From Larix sibirica (lineage: Eukaryota; Streptophyta; Pinopsida; Pinales; Pinaceae): a stretch of DNA of 10,404 nucleotides. The notes under the pieces were generated by a model, which was given only the letters and a program-made list of their open reading frames with translations, was not told the DNA's origin and made no database searches. A program made the translations under genes and the position numbers. Within the stretch, counting starts at the first letter, position 1; every line of letters starts with the position of its first letter. Shown in pieces: positions 1 through 6,651 of the stretch. The DNA lies in the NCBI GenBank assembly GCA_004151065.3, contig NWUY0300096140.1, positions 6,904 to 17,307 on the forward strand, in the 5' to 3' direction.

Positions 1-594
1 GCCAAATCCAAATTACCAGTCCTAACCAATGCATCAAGTATCTTGTTATACAAAAAAACACTAGGCTTAATCCCAACTTTCTTCATTTTCTGATAAGCAA
101 AATGGACCCTCAAACCCCTACCAGCATCAACATGCATCCTGATCATGATCTCAAACTGACTAACGCTCGACTCTTTTCCCTGTGCACTCATCAATTCAAC
201 AACCTGGTCTGCGGCCTTATATTGATTGCAACGGTTCAGACAATAAGCAAGAGCATTATACATAGAATAATTATTCCTAAACCCTTGCTGTCTACCCTCC
301 CAATGGAAGAACTTTGAAGCCAATTGAACAGTGGTCTGTACCTTCAAAACCTCCATAACGACATTGGGTGTCACCCTGTGTAATTTTTTGAGGTCCGCGA
401 TAATTTCCGCCCCCCATCTTTTGTGTTTATTGAAGCTTTCGCAAATGTAGCAAGCTATGGCCAACAACCGACGACCTTCATGGAATTTATTTTGATCAGG
501 GTTTTGTATGGCCGACTGCACGATTTGACAGAAGAAGTGTGCGCAAACAAAACAACCAGCTGAGAAATACACATGCAGTGAACTCGCCCTCTTC
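1..594 (-). CDS. Pentatricopeptide repeat (PPR) protein, N-terminal part, cut by window edge
   Basis: Read on the minus strand, one open frame runs off the left edge. It shows PPR-type helices in order: a leading segment ending in RWGAEIIADLKKLHRV, then ASKFFHWEGRQQGF, YNALAYCLNR, a RMHVDAGRGLRVHFAYQKM segment, and GIKPSVFLYNKILDALVRTG near position 10. The FFHW plus YNALAYCLNR pattern is familiar from plant P-class PPR proteins predicted to go to mitochondria (from memory, similar to Arabidopsis At3g02490/At5g15980; not verified). Such proteins bind organelle RNA and affect its processing or stability. Recognisable homology covers about 1-480; 480-594 is open but unrecognised. No in-frame ATG exists between about 360 and the frame's upstream stop at 660. 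A good plant 3' splice site (pyrimidine-rich stretch ending in TAG, plus-strand 595-600) suggests this is an internal exon, with the start in a separate 5' exon. No stop interrupts the PPR part, so the gene could be functional. The C-terminal repeats lie outside the window. Confidence 0.85.
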
Positions 595-749
595 CTACAG
601 TAGAATATGGAAGCAGAAATGGCATAAATGTTCAGGACCCCTGCGCCCTCCAACAATGTTCAAGTTACTCCACGATTTGGCCACAAGAAATGCGAAGTTA
701 ATAACTAAACCTTCGTTTGCCATAGTAAAACCTAATTTCAATAGGTAAC

Positions 750-803
750 TTTTGCAACACGAAAACATATGGCGGTGGGAGTAAAGACATGGTAGCATTT
801 CAT
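750..803 (-). other. Candidate first exon of the PPR gene (tentative)
   Basis: On the minus strand, the ATG at 803-801 opens 18 codons (beginning MKCYHVFTP) that lack acidic residues and hold basic, serine/threonine and cysteine residues, as an organelle-targeting start might. A GT follows directly at 749-748. Splicing from there to an AG ending at 591 would keep the PPR frame and remove about 160 bases. The better-looking acceptor ends at 595 and does not match this donor's phase, so the model is weak. The whole 661-985 stretch otherwise shows nothing I recognise. Confidence 0.2.
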
Positions 804-1042
804 TCGTCTTATAGATGAGGAATCTGCTACAGGGGCAAGGAATGTCTTTCTTTGTTTGAATGCATACAAGGTAATTAATGATGTCAATGGCGGGAACACC
901 AATTCAATTCTAACTATTCTAACTATTGGTAAGCTGTGAAAGCCTCTACAGAATATGGATGTGGTGGGTGACATTATCACTACAGCTAACACTCCCTTTT
1001 ACACTCTCCTTTAATCTCAAAGGCAAATTACTTTAACTTCCT

Positions 1043-1700
1043 CTAAATTTCTAATATCACTCCCTCTAATGGGTTACACCAAAAATTCAAGACATGATGT
1101 CCGTTGGTGTAAGTCTCAACTAAGGTTATAGTGTGATAAAAAATACATTTCATTTTTACTTTCTTTGTTGCAATTGCTAATGCAACTTTTTTCCAAGTTT
1201 TGAGACTTTGATTGTTTTTATTTTTCTTCTTTCTCGAGACCTTGAATGATGGATTTATTTTCATCTTCTTCATTTGTTCTTTAGGTGTTCGGTCCTTCAA
1301 GCACCTGTATGTACCATTTGCAAGTTCATCAATATTGTTGTTGTTGTTGTTCAGTAGTTTTGGCATGCTTAGATGTTCTTCAATGTTTCTAGCAATGGGC
1401 TTCGTTCATGTTCGCTGACCTTCATTCAAATGTGCTTGGCTCTGTTCAGTGGATCGCTGCCACTTTAAACCATAGTAGTATCTTATCTCTTATAGGCTCC
1501 AATGCATAAAAATGCTTTCAACATATTCATCATATATGTTTTATATTTCTACATACTCCATGGAGTCTTCATCATACTTGGGTTTTGATAGCCACTCTTC
1601 AATAAATTTCAAATATTCATCAAAACATGTTGGCACTTTGGCACCGTGCTCTTGTTCCTTTTCTTCAACTATTGCAGAAATATTCTAGCTCTCAATACTT
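1043..1700 (-). pseudogene. Decayed coding-like sequence downstream of the Gag remnant
   Basis: Two stretches on the minus strand look like former coding sequence. About 1690-1541 reads NISAIVEEKEQEHGAK and then FDEYLKFIEEWLSKPKYDED before a stop at 1543-1541. About 1480-1043 reads KWQRSTEQSQAHLNEGQR, one stop, then TKPIARNIEEHLSMPKLL, a run of Asn encoded by the TTG/AAC microsatellite near 1335-1351, and a Lys-rich tail that ends just before the GAGGGAGTG purine run. Their charged composition resembles the tail of the adjacent Gag-like frame, so they may be its continuation. I cannot assign a family. Several stops and frame changes show decay. Confidence 0.35.
1335..1351. repeat. (TTG)n microsatellite
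   Basis: Five to six consecutive TTG units on the plus strand. On the minus strand they read AAC and give the poly-Asn run in the decayed element sequence. Confidence 0.8.
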
Positions 1701-1848
1701 GCACACTTACAAACATTGTTAAGATTAAATAAGATAGCATATTTTTGCTTATTTTCATTTTTCTCTACTTGTTCCTTTTCTTCATATTGTTCAATTGCTT
1801 CAATATTTGCTTTAAAATTATTTGCATATTATTCTTCTTTGCTTTGTT

Positions 1849-2494
1849 CTACTTCAACAACTTTACTACTACTATTAGGTCTTCTTTAACTACAGCTTCT
1901 ATGGCTGGAGTTTTTACCGCGGAGATGGTAGTTTCATCTTCATATTCATCCACAAGTGCCTCTACACTGTGAAATTTACTAACAACTTGGTTGTCTTTTG
2001 CTTCAACTTTAGGCTTTTCTATTGATTTTTCAACAAGTTGTGACTCAACTTGTTGTTGAGAAATGTCACTCCCCCTTGCATCAAAATCCTTTTTCAAACA
2101 ATCCCAGGCTTCTTTAGTAGAATTTGATGTTGCAATTACATGGAAGATGTCATCATCCATGGCTTGCTGGATGAGATATAGGGTAGATGCATCCTTTGCA
2201 TCATCATAAGGCTCATGAAATCTATTCAAAATCCAAATTTCCATACCTTTATGACGAAGATACATTTGCATCTTATCAAACCAAATTTTAAAGTCCTTAC
2301 TAACAAAGAACGAGAGTAATTCTAGAACAATGCTACATGGATCATTTTCAATATGTTGTATATTGGCTTGAGGATTTACAGGCTCCTCAGCTTCTGTTGA
2401 AACCTTACAATAAATCTCTACACAATACTCAGCCTCTTCCTTTCTAATCCTTCTTTTGCTCTATTTCAATCATCATTGCTGACCCATAACTCAT
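1849..2494 (-). pseudogene. Ty1-copia Gag-like (UBN2 family) coding remnant
   Basis: From an ATG at 2494-2492 (MSYGSAMMIEIEQKKD) a short frame meets a stop at 2446-2444. The reading then continues in another frame, from just past a stop near 2460 to a TAG at 1851-1849. The second frame carries the copia Gag N-terminal pattern: KDFKIWFDKMQMYLRHKGM (a W..KM..LL-like segment), then EIWIL, then LIQQAMDDDIFHVIATSNS, then TKEAWDCLKKDF. Order and spacing match the UBN2-type Gag domain (the segment ending in KEAWd.L), which forms virus-like particles of the element. The tail (KPKVEAKDNQ onward, Glu/Lys/Val-rich) is not a Gag zinc-knuckle region and I do not recognise it. The early frame break and the stop at 1849 indicate a dead copy. 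A gene-like domesticated Gag is an alternative, but the breaks argue against it. Confidence 0.6.
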
Positions 2495-2625
2495 TTTCAC
2501 AAGCTTGTAACTAACCAAGCAATTTAGGATTTATAAAACAAATTTATACTTAGACCATTAGCTTCTGCTCAGTAAATCTAGGGTCAACTACAATTACCAC
2601 TATGAATCTGTTGGAATATTCTAAC

Positions 2626-2804
2626 TAAAGATAAAAATGATTATGAACATAAAACTAAAAATATTTCTTGAGTAAAAAGAAGTTACAACTTACTTTGGTT
2701 CTTGTGTCGTATGATTATGATCCTCCCGTCATGTGAACGTGCAGGAAGTGGCATATAATGTTATGTCGATAGAAAACATGGGAGGACTGTAAAGAGAATG
2801 TGAG
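2626..2804. other. Spacer between the Gag-like element and the NCED relic
   Basis: AT-rich, with no recognised gene. If 2609-2625 is the inner end of an LTR, this stretch would hold the rest of that LTR, but I could not find its other end or align it with the candidate LTR starting at 991. Confidence 0.3.
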
Positions 2805-3570
2805 ACCATACAAATAGACCATAAAGACCAAATTGTAGTGTGACGCGTACGATTTTTGACATTAAGAGCATTGTAGAAATAATAAACTAAGTGCACAAGC
2901 GTCAAATGCATGCCTAAAATCACATAGCAAGTTTCAAGGCGATAACATGCTTCCTTGTACATAATCTACCCAAAAATCTTTCTTGTTGGTTGCTCGCTGC
3001 CTACAAATCCATCTTGGAAATTCCAGAAACCTTGGGCCATGGTTTTACTATGGCCAGATATGCATATTGCATTTTTCTTCCCATAATTCCAGATAATTTG
3101 TCCGGCCTCTAAATTTAATAGAGTAATCCCTCTTCTACTAGATGTACCCATCTTGGTATTCATTCTTATCTCTTAGAGAAGGCTTCTCAAAGGCTCATCG
3201 GATTCACGGAATATGTTGTCAAGTGGAGTCATACAGGTCATGACCACTACAATCTCTTCTCCCATCCTCCCAGACATTCCAAAGATGGAAGAAAAAATAG
3301 TCAGGAACATCAATCCATTTCATTTGGCTATCATTTGAATCATATTTGGACAAATGCCAAAGCAAGGAATTTTTATTTTTATTTTATATATAACATGTGG
3401 TCCTCCAAAAAACGAGTCTATTGCAAATGGAAAACTATCTATTGATCACAAACCACACTGTAATTATTTGTTATAGCAAAGTCATGCATCATCATGGGCT
3501 CCTGTGGCATCTGACTTGTTGCGCACAATGATCAAATTTGAAGGGCGAGACCTAATTTCAATTAGAAGGG
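2805..3570 (-). pseudogene. NCED: 9-cis-epoxycarotenoid dioxygenase (NCED) pseudogene, C-terminal half
   Basis: Minus-strand reading through several frames recovers, in the correct order and roughly the correct spacing, the landmarks of the NCED C-terminal half. These are: PQEPMMMHDFAIT (near 3480-3525), VVCDQ-stop-IVFHLQ, CFGICPN (3353-3370), [18 protein letters not shown] (up to 3317), [28 protein letters not shown]-stop-EIRMN, [25 protein letters not shown] (3004-3063), YVILGMH, NALNV (2858-2872) and GLYGLFV (2809-2832). In living NCEDs these read MMHDFAIT, RFGVLPKYA, EVPDCFCFHLWNAWEE, VVVIGSCMTPPDSIF, ESDE.L.SVLSEIRLN, NLEAG, YAYLA.AEPWPKVSG, YIL.FVHDE, NALNL and VPYGFHG.F. NCED is the plastid non-haem iron enzyme that cleaves 9-cis-epoxycarotenoids to xanthoxin, the committed step of abscisic acid synthesis. 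Here there are at least four stops and several frameshifts, the final GFHG iron-ligand His reads as Tyr, and the N-terminal half is absent. No intron is needed, as in ordinary NCED genes. This is clearly a dead copy. Confidence 0.85.
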
Positions 3571-3644
3571 TATATATTCATGCTGCCTTGCTATGATGAA
3601 CTGCTTAGAAAAAAATAACATTTTATGTGAAACTAATAAATTAA

Positions 3645-3754
3645 TTACACTTCATAAATTTCTAGTAACAAATGTGGTAGCAAATTAGGTAGTAACAAAT
3701 GCACACATGCAAGTAGTAACCAATGTGTAGGTGGAAATTTATGAAATGTGATAA
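3645..3754. repeat. Small inverted-repeat unit (~110 bp), MITE-like
   Basis: The left end TTACACTTCATAAATTTC (3645-3662) is mirrored at the right end, 3734-3754, whose reverse complement is TTATCACATTTCATAAATTTC. The arms match except for three extra bases on the right. The inside is built on the motif TAGTAACAAATG and variants, about 25-30 bp apart. Inverted ends on a ~110-bp body suggest a miniature inverted-repeat element or its fragment. I see no clear target-site duplication. Confidence 0.45.
3682..3711 (+). repeat. Dispersed 30-bp direct repeat, copy 1
   Basis: The 30 bases here (beginning AAATTAGGTAGTAACAAATG) recur exactly at 4196-4225, 514 bp downstream. This copy lies inside the ~110-bp inverted-repeat unit. 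Confidence 0.9.
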
Positions 3755-4556
3755 CATAAAGAAGTCATACTAGGTGCACTTTTACAGTTAAGAGAACAGA
3801 AATGGAGGACACTGCATCTGATCCCTTTAAAAAAACCATACCTTGTTCATTCTAATATTGTATGGAATCTCTATAATATTTCGAATTTCATCATAAAATT
3901 GGCCATTTTTTCCACCAAATCAATCATGAAGAAATACAGTTCATGGGTGATCGATATAAGTTACAAGGTCTTATATGACTAGAACTTGTACTTTCTTAGC
4001 TAGTTTTGTCTAAGTTTGGTAAATGTTAGTGCTACCATATGTTGGACCGACTGTTATTTCTAGTATTTATAATTTAAGTCATATATCATTGTATACCCTT
4101 CGGAGTATCGAAATATGGAGGCTATTTATAAGTTTGAGCTAAAGATATTTGAAGTTTAGAGAGAAAAATGGCAACGATGGGTAAATCCTGCAGCAAAATT
4201 AGGTAGTAACAAATGCACACATGCATATACTAACAAATATGTAGTAACAAATTAATTTCCAATTGAACAATCGTATAACTATTGTTTGTTCGTTTCTATA
4301 TACTTCTCTGTGAAATGTGTGTGTTTATACTGCCAATATTCAGGGTTATGTATGGATAGGAAAAGGAAGGTTTCCTTTATTGCCATCTATTAACTAGACT
4401 GTGAGCTGGTATATTTTGAGTTTTTGAATATGTGTATGGAATTAGCAATAGCATTGATCATGTCCTATAGCATCCAAGAGAATTAAAGAATTGACCTGAG
4501 TCAAAATGAGAATGGATCGAGTTAAGCTTTGGTGTAGTGAGATAGATGTGGTGGCC
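3755..4556. other. Intergenic stretch without a recognised gene
   Basis: No open frame of note. Around 4040-4170 a run TGTTGGACC ... CCTTCGGAGTATCG ... CTATTTATAAG resembles the U3/TATA part of an LTR, but no second copy or terminal CA was found. A short hairpin (AAAGGAA/TTCCTTT, 4362-4378) is present. The second 30-bp repeat copy lies at 4196-4225. Confidence 0.3.
4196..4225 (+). repeat. Dispersed 30-bp direct repeat, copy 2
   Basis: Exact second copy of 3682-3711. It is followed by two more motif variants (CTAACAAATATG and TAGTAACAAATT), so the TAGTAACAAATG motif is clustered here as well, but the inverted arms of copy 1 are missing. Confidence 0.9.
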
Positions 4557-4587
4557 CTTGATTTGATGTAGTGTGGGACAAATCAAG
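4557..4587. repeat. Perfect 9-bp stem-loop
   Basis: CTTGATTTG (4557-4565) and CAAATCAAG (4579-4587) are perfect reverse complements around a 13-base loop containing GTGTGGGA. It sits in a non-coding stretch of unknown origin. A terminator or LTR R-region role cannot be shown. Confidence 0.5.
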
Positions 4588-5500
4588 CCATCCATCGGTT
4601 TTTTCAATCAACGATGATTAAGGGAGATCGGAAGGTAAACTAACTTAGAGGTTAATTCCCATCTCACCACTCGACACCACCTTTGAGGGTGGTTTTGATG
4701 TGGCACCTTTTGGTGGAGATCAACATATGAAGGCGGGTTAATGAAACCACTCCTTCCGCCTCCTGATACCATATATCTTCTTAACCCTTGGTCATGAGGT
4801 ATGGTCACATGCTTGCTCAAATATTTATGAAATTTTGGCTCTAGAACTCATATGAAAGGAACTTACTTCCTATCACCCGCACTAATATACAATGTATAAG
4901 ACCCAAGACACATATGAGTTATGTGGCATAATTAATGGAAGACATTGGAGTAAGTACGTAAAGATGAGAAATTGGAGGAGAATCGGCCAAACACTATGAC
5001 ACTAACTTGCCAATTGCTAGTTACCAAGATAGATCTTTGACGGGCAATCTATAACATAACCCTTTTTATGAAATTTCAATATAATTTGTGCACTTTTTAA
5101 AAAAACATTAGAAATAAAAATTAGCATCTTTTATGAAAGCCAATTTTTTAATGACACTTTTGGGACATGCTGGGAGCCCTTTGAAGGGCTGTGACATGAT
5201 TAATTTTGATCCATGGTTGCACATATTGTAGCTTAGAGCGAACAATTCACCTGTTTTGGGATCTATTTTCGGAGGTGCTATCATCACAGATTTAATTCAA
5301 TCTCTCATGCACTGCATCCAACGGAATTGTCTAGCACTTGACCCCTGACCCTAGCTTGTCGTCAGAGGCACTTGCAGTTACACGACACACCTTAGCTCAT
5401 CGCCAGAACAATGAATTAGCACATGCAAGCATGCCATCAAACCCCCACTCCAAATTCCAAGGTTGAAGTCACACACCTGTAAACTCATAGAAGCTCATTA
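4588..5500. other. Intergenic stretch without a recognised gene
   Basis: Moderate GC in 4600-4830 and 5160-5480, AT-rich between. A 7-bp hairpin AGCCCTT/AAGGGCT lies at 5175-5190. Two similar segments (TAGCTTGTCGTCAGA near 5352 and TAGCTCATCGCCAGA near 5393) lie about 41 bp apart. These look like pieces of old repeats. No protein family was recognised on either strand. Confidence 0.3.
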
Positions 5501-6114
5501 TTACTTTACCAAGAGTTCAAGGTAAATAAATAAAAACTAAACTATATCACAACTTTACAAAATAGAAAAATTAGGTTTATGTATCCTACAAATAATTCAT
5601 ATAAAAAGACAAAAAGAAAAAAAAAAAACCAAAACACATCTATCTTCATAATCAAATTTACATAAAAAAGATTAAAACAAAAATGTAGTAGAACCCTCAA
5701 ATTCCAACTTATCTTCAATGTGTTCTTTCCTAAAATTATAAAAGATTATATACTATCTTTTAAAATTTTAGTGTATCCACTTATTAACTTTAATTATTAA
5801 AAAAACAACTTATATGCAAAATAAAATAAGTGAGGAAAGTTTTATACAATTTAAAAAAAAAAGTGTATCCATTCATTAACATTAATTAATAAAAAAAGTG
5901 TAGTATAAATATTCTATTTTTTGAAATTTTTTAAATATATTTTTCTTATATTGAAAATTTGTAAAACAAATAAAATCAGAATTACATATATATTAGGGAT
6001 ATAAATTATATAATTTAAATATCATAAAAATATTTGAAGATATTATTTAAAAATATTAAATCTATTTATACATTCAAACACATAATTAAAAAACTTACAC
6101 ATTTAAATTTTGTT
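5501..6114. other. Very AT-rich spacer
   Basis: Poly-A/T runs dominate on both strands, with no open frame and no recognised element except the diverged 36-bp direct repeat at 5771-5806 and 5863-5898. Composition changes abruptly to near-balanced GC after about 6115, where the upstream region of the receptor kinase gene begins. Confidence 0.5.
5771..5898 (+). repeat. Diverged 36-bp direct repeat, two copies 92 bp apart
   Basis: Copy 1 (5771-5806) starts GTGTATCCACTTATTAAC; copy 2 (5863-5898) starts GTGTATCCATTCATTAAC. Both continue into a TAATTA(A)T plus poly-A tail. They differ at a handful of positions, so the duplication is fairly recent relative to the surrounding drift. Confidence 0.6.
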
Positions 6115-6338
6115 CAATAATTCTTACCCAAACCCACTAAAAATCCAAATGGACGCTTGAGAAAACTACTCACATCGTTATCCAAAGCGTCGAGCAACCG
6201 TTTGAAGAAGGCGGGGCCGCTGGATATCCCCTTAGTCTTCGTATCATTGGGAAATTGGGAGCATGCCAGACCTGACCAGGTTTTGCTTGCTCGAATAAAA
6301 TACGGAGAGAGTCGTGTGGTATCAACTTCCTTTACCTC

Positions 6339-6376
6339 GTTGAGTGGCGTCACTGGCCAGTTCAGTCTAAACACGC
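6339..6376 (+). repeat. 38-bp direct repeat upstream of the kinase gene, copy 1
   Basis: Core GGCGTCACTGGCCAGTTCAG, matched with one change (C for T) in copy 2 at 6485-6522, 146 bp downstream. Flanking bases also match (GTTGA before, a CT/CA-AAACACGC-like tail after), so the unit is about 38 bp. Confidence 0.8.
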
Positions 6377-6484
6377 GAGGATTTGATTTGGACCAATTTA
6401 GCAAGAAATTTAGTTTCAAGTTAGAAATAATTTGAATTGGCCCAATCGGAGTTGGCCAATTTGTCGCCGAGTTAGACAATTCGC

Positions 6485-6522
6485 GTTGAATGGCGCCACT
6501 GGCCAGTTCAGTCAATAAACGC
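6485..6522 (+). repeat. 38-bp direct repeat upstream of the kinase gene, copy 2
   Basis: Second copy of the block at 6339-6376, lying 130-167 bp before the kinase ATG. It contains the half-palindrome TGGCCA, as in copy 1. It could be a duplicated cis element or simply a leftover of local duplication. Confidence 0.8.
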
Positions 6523-6581
6523 ATTCAGAAAAAGCATTCAGTGTTGTTGTCGGGACTCGGGAGTCGGTAACAGAACAGTTT

Positions 6582-6626
6582 ATGACGTGCTTCACAGAAT
6601 GGTGTGGTAGCAGTGCAGATTATTGA
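6582..6626 (+). other. Short upstream ORF (14 codons) before the kinase gene
   Basis: The ATG at 6582 opens 14 codons and stops at TGA 6624-6626, 25 bases before the kinase ATG. A second ATG at 6599 opens a three-codon frame (MVW) closed by TAG at 6608-6610. Both precede and are out of frame with the main ORF. They matter only if transcription starts upstream of 6582. Confidence 0.4.
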
Positions 6627-6651
6627 TTTGAAAAGCGGGACTGAAAATATC

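Larger units (their letters stand above)
986..2625 (-). mobile_element. Decayed gag-only LTR-retrotransposon remnant (Ty1-copia type), tentative borders
   Basis: On the minus strand this block holds a gag-like reading frame followed by more decayed coding-like sequence, and no protease, integrase or reverse transcriptase could be seen. On the upstream side, 2609-2625 reads (minus) GTTAGAATATTCCAACA. This looks like the 3' end of a copia-type LTR, since TGTTGGAA/TTCCAACA termini are common. A weak primer-binding-site candidate (TGGTAATTGTAG, 2588-2599) lies 9 bases on; only its first five bases match the usual initiator-tRNA-Met complement TGGTATCAGAGC. On the downstream side, a purine tract (AAAAGGGAG, 992-1000) is followed directly by TGTTAG (986-991), a plausible start of a 3' LTR. 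A second purine run (GAGGGAGTGATATTAG) ends near 1045. I could not align the two candidate LTRs with each other, so the borders are guesses. The gag identity is firmer than the element model. Confidence 0.4.
6115..6651 (+). promoter_or_regulatory. Upstream region (promoter / 5' UTR) of the lectin receptor kinase gene
   Basis: This is the GC-balanced stretch immediately upstream of the kinase ATG. It holds a 38-bp duplicated block (6339-6376 and 6485-6522) and short upstream ORFs near the start codon. I see no convincing TATA box at the expected distance from an obvious start site. The closest AT element is the AATAAA-like tract near 6295 or CAATAAAC at 6513. The overlapping long frames here on both strands show no domain. 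Transcript start cannot be placed from sequence alone. Confidence 0.4.

Noticed and set aside
102-317. Plus-strand open frame of 71 codons
   Set aside because: It is the antisense shadow of the minus-strand PPR frame, which has clear repeat motifs.
1212-1418. Plus-strand Phe/Leu-rich frame resembling a membrane peptide
   Set aside because: It is the complement of an A-rich, Lys/Asn-coding decayed frame on the minus strand; the hydrophobicity is a by-product of T-rich sequence.
4030-4180. Possible LTR with TATA-like CTATTTATAAG
   Set aside because: No paired copy, no terminal CA and no target duplication could be found by eye.
4608-4820. Minus-strand frame of 70 codons with a primer-binding-site-like TGGTATCAG (4763-4771)
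   Set aside because: Only nine bases fit the tRNA-Met complement before the match ends, no LTR terminus (CA) precedes it, and the protein has no recognisable features.
6114-6524. Overlapping open frames on both strands (136 codons minus, 92 codons plus from a TTG)
   Set aside because: No recognisable domain. The plus frame lacks an ATG, and both cross the duplicated block upstream of the kinase, so they look like chance frames in GC-balanced DNA.
6604-6651. N-terminal extension of the kinase from GTG
   Set aside because: Plant nuclear genes start at ATG, and the ATG at 6652 places the hydrophobic signal peptide at the N-terminus as expected.
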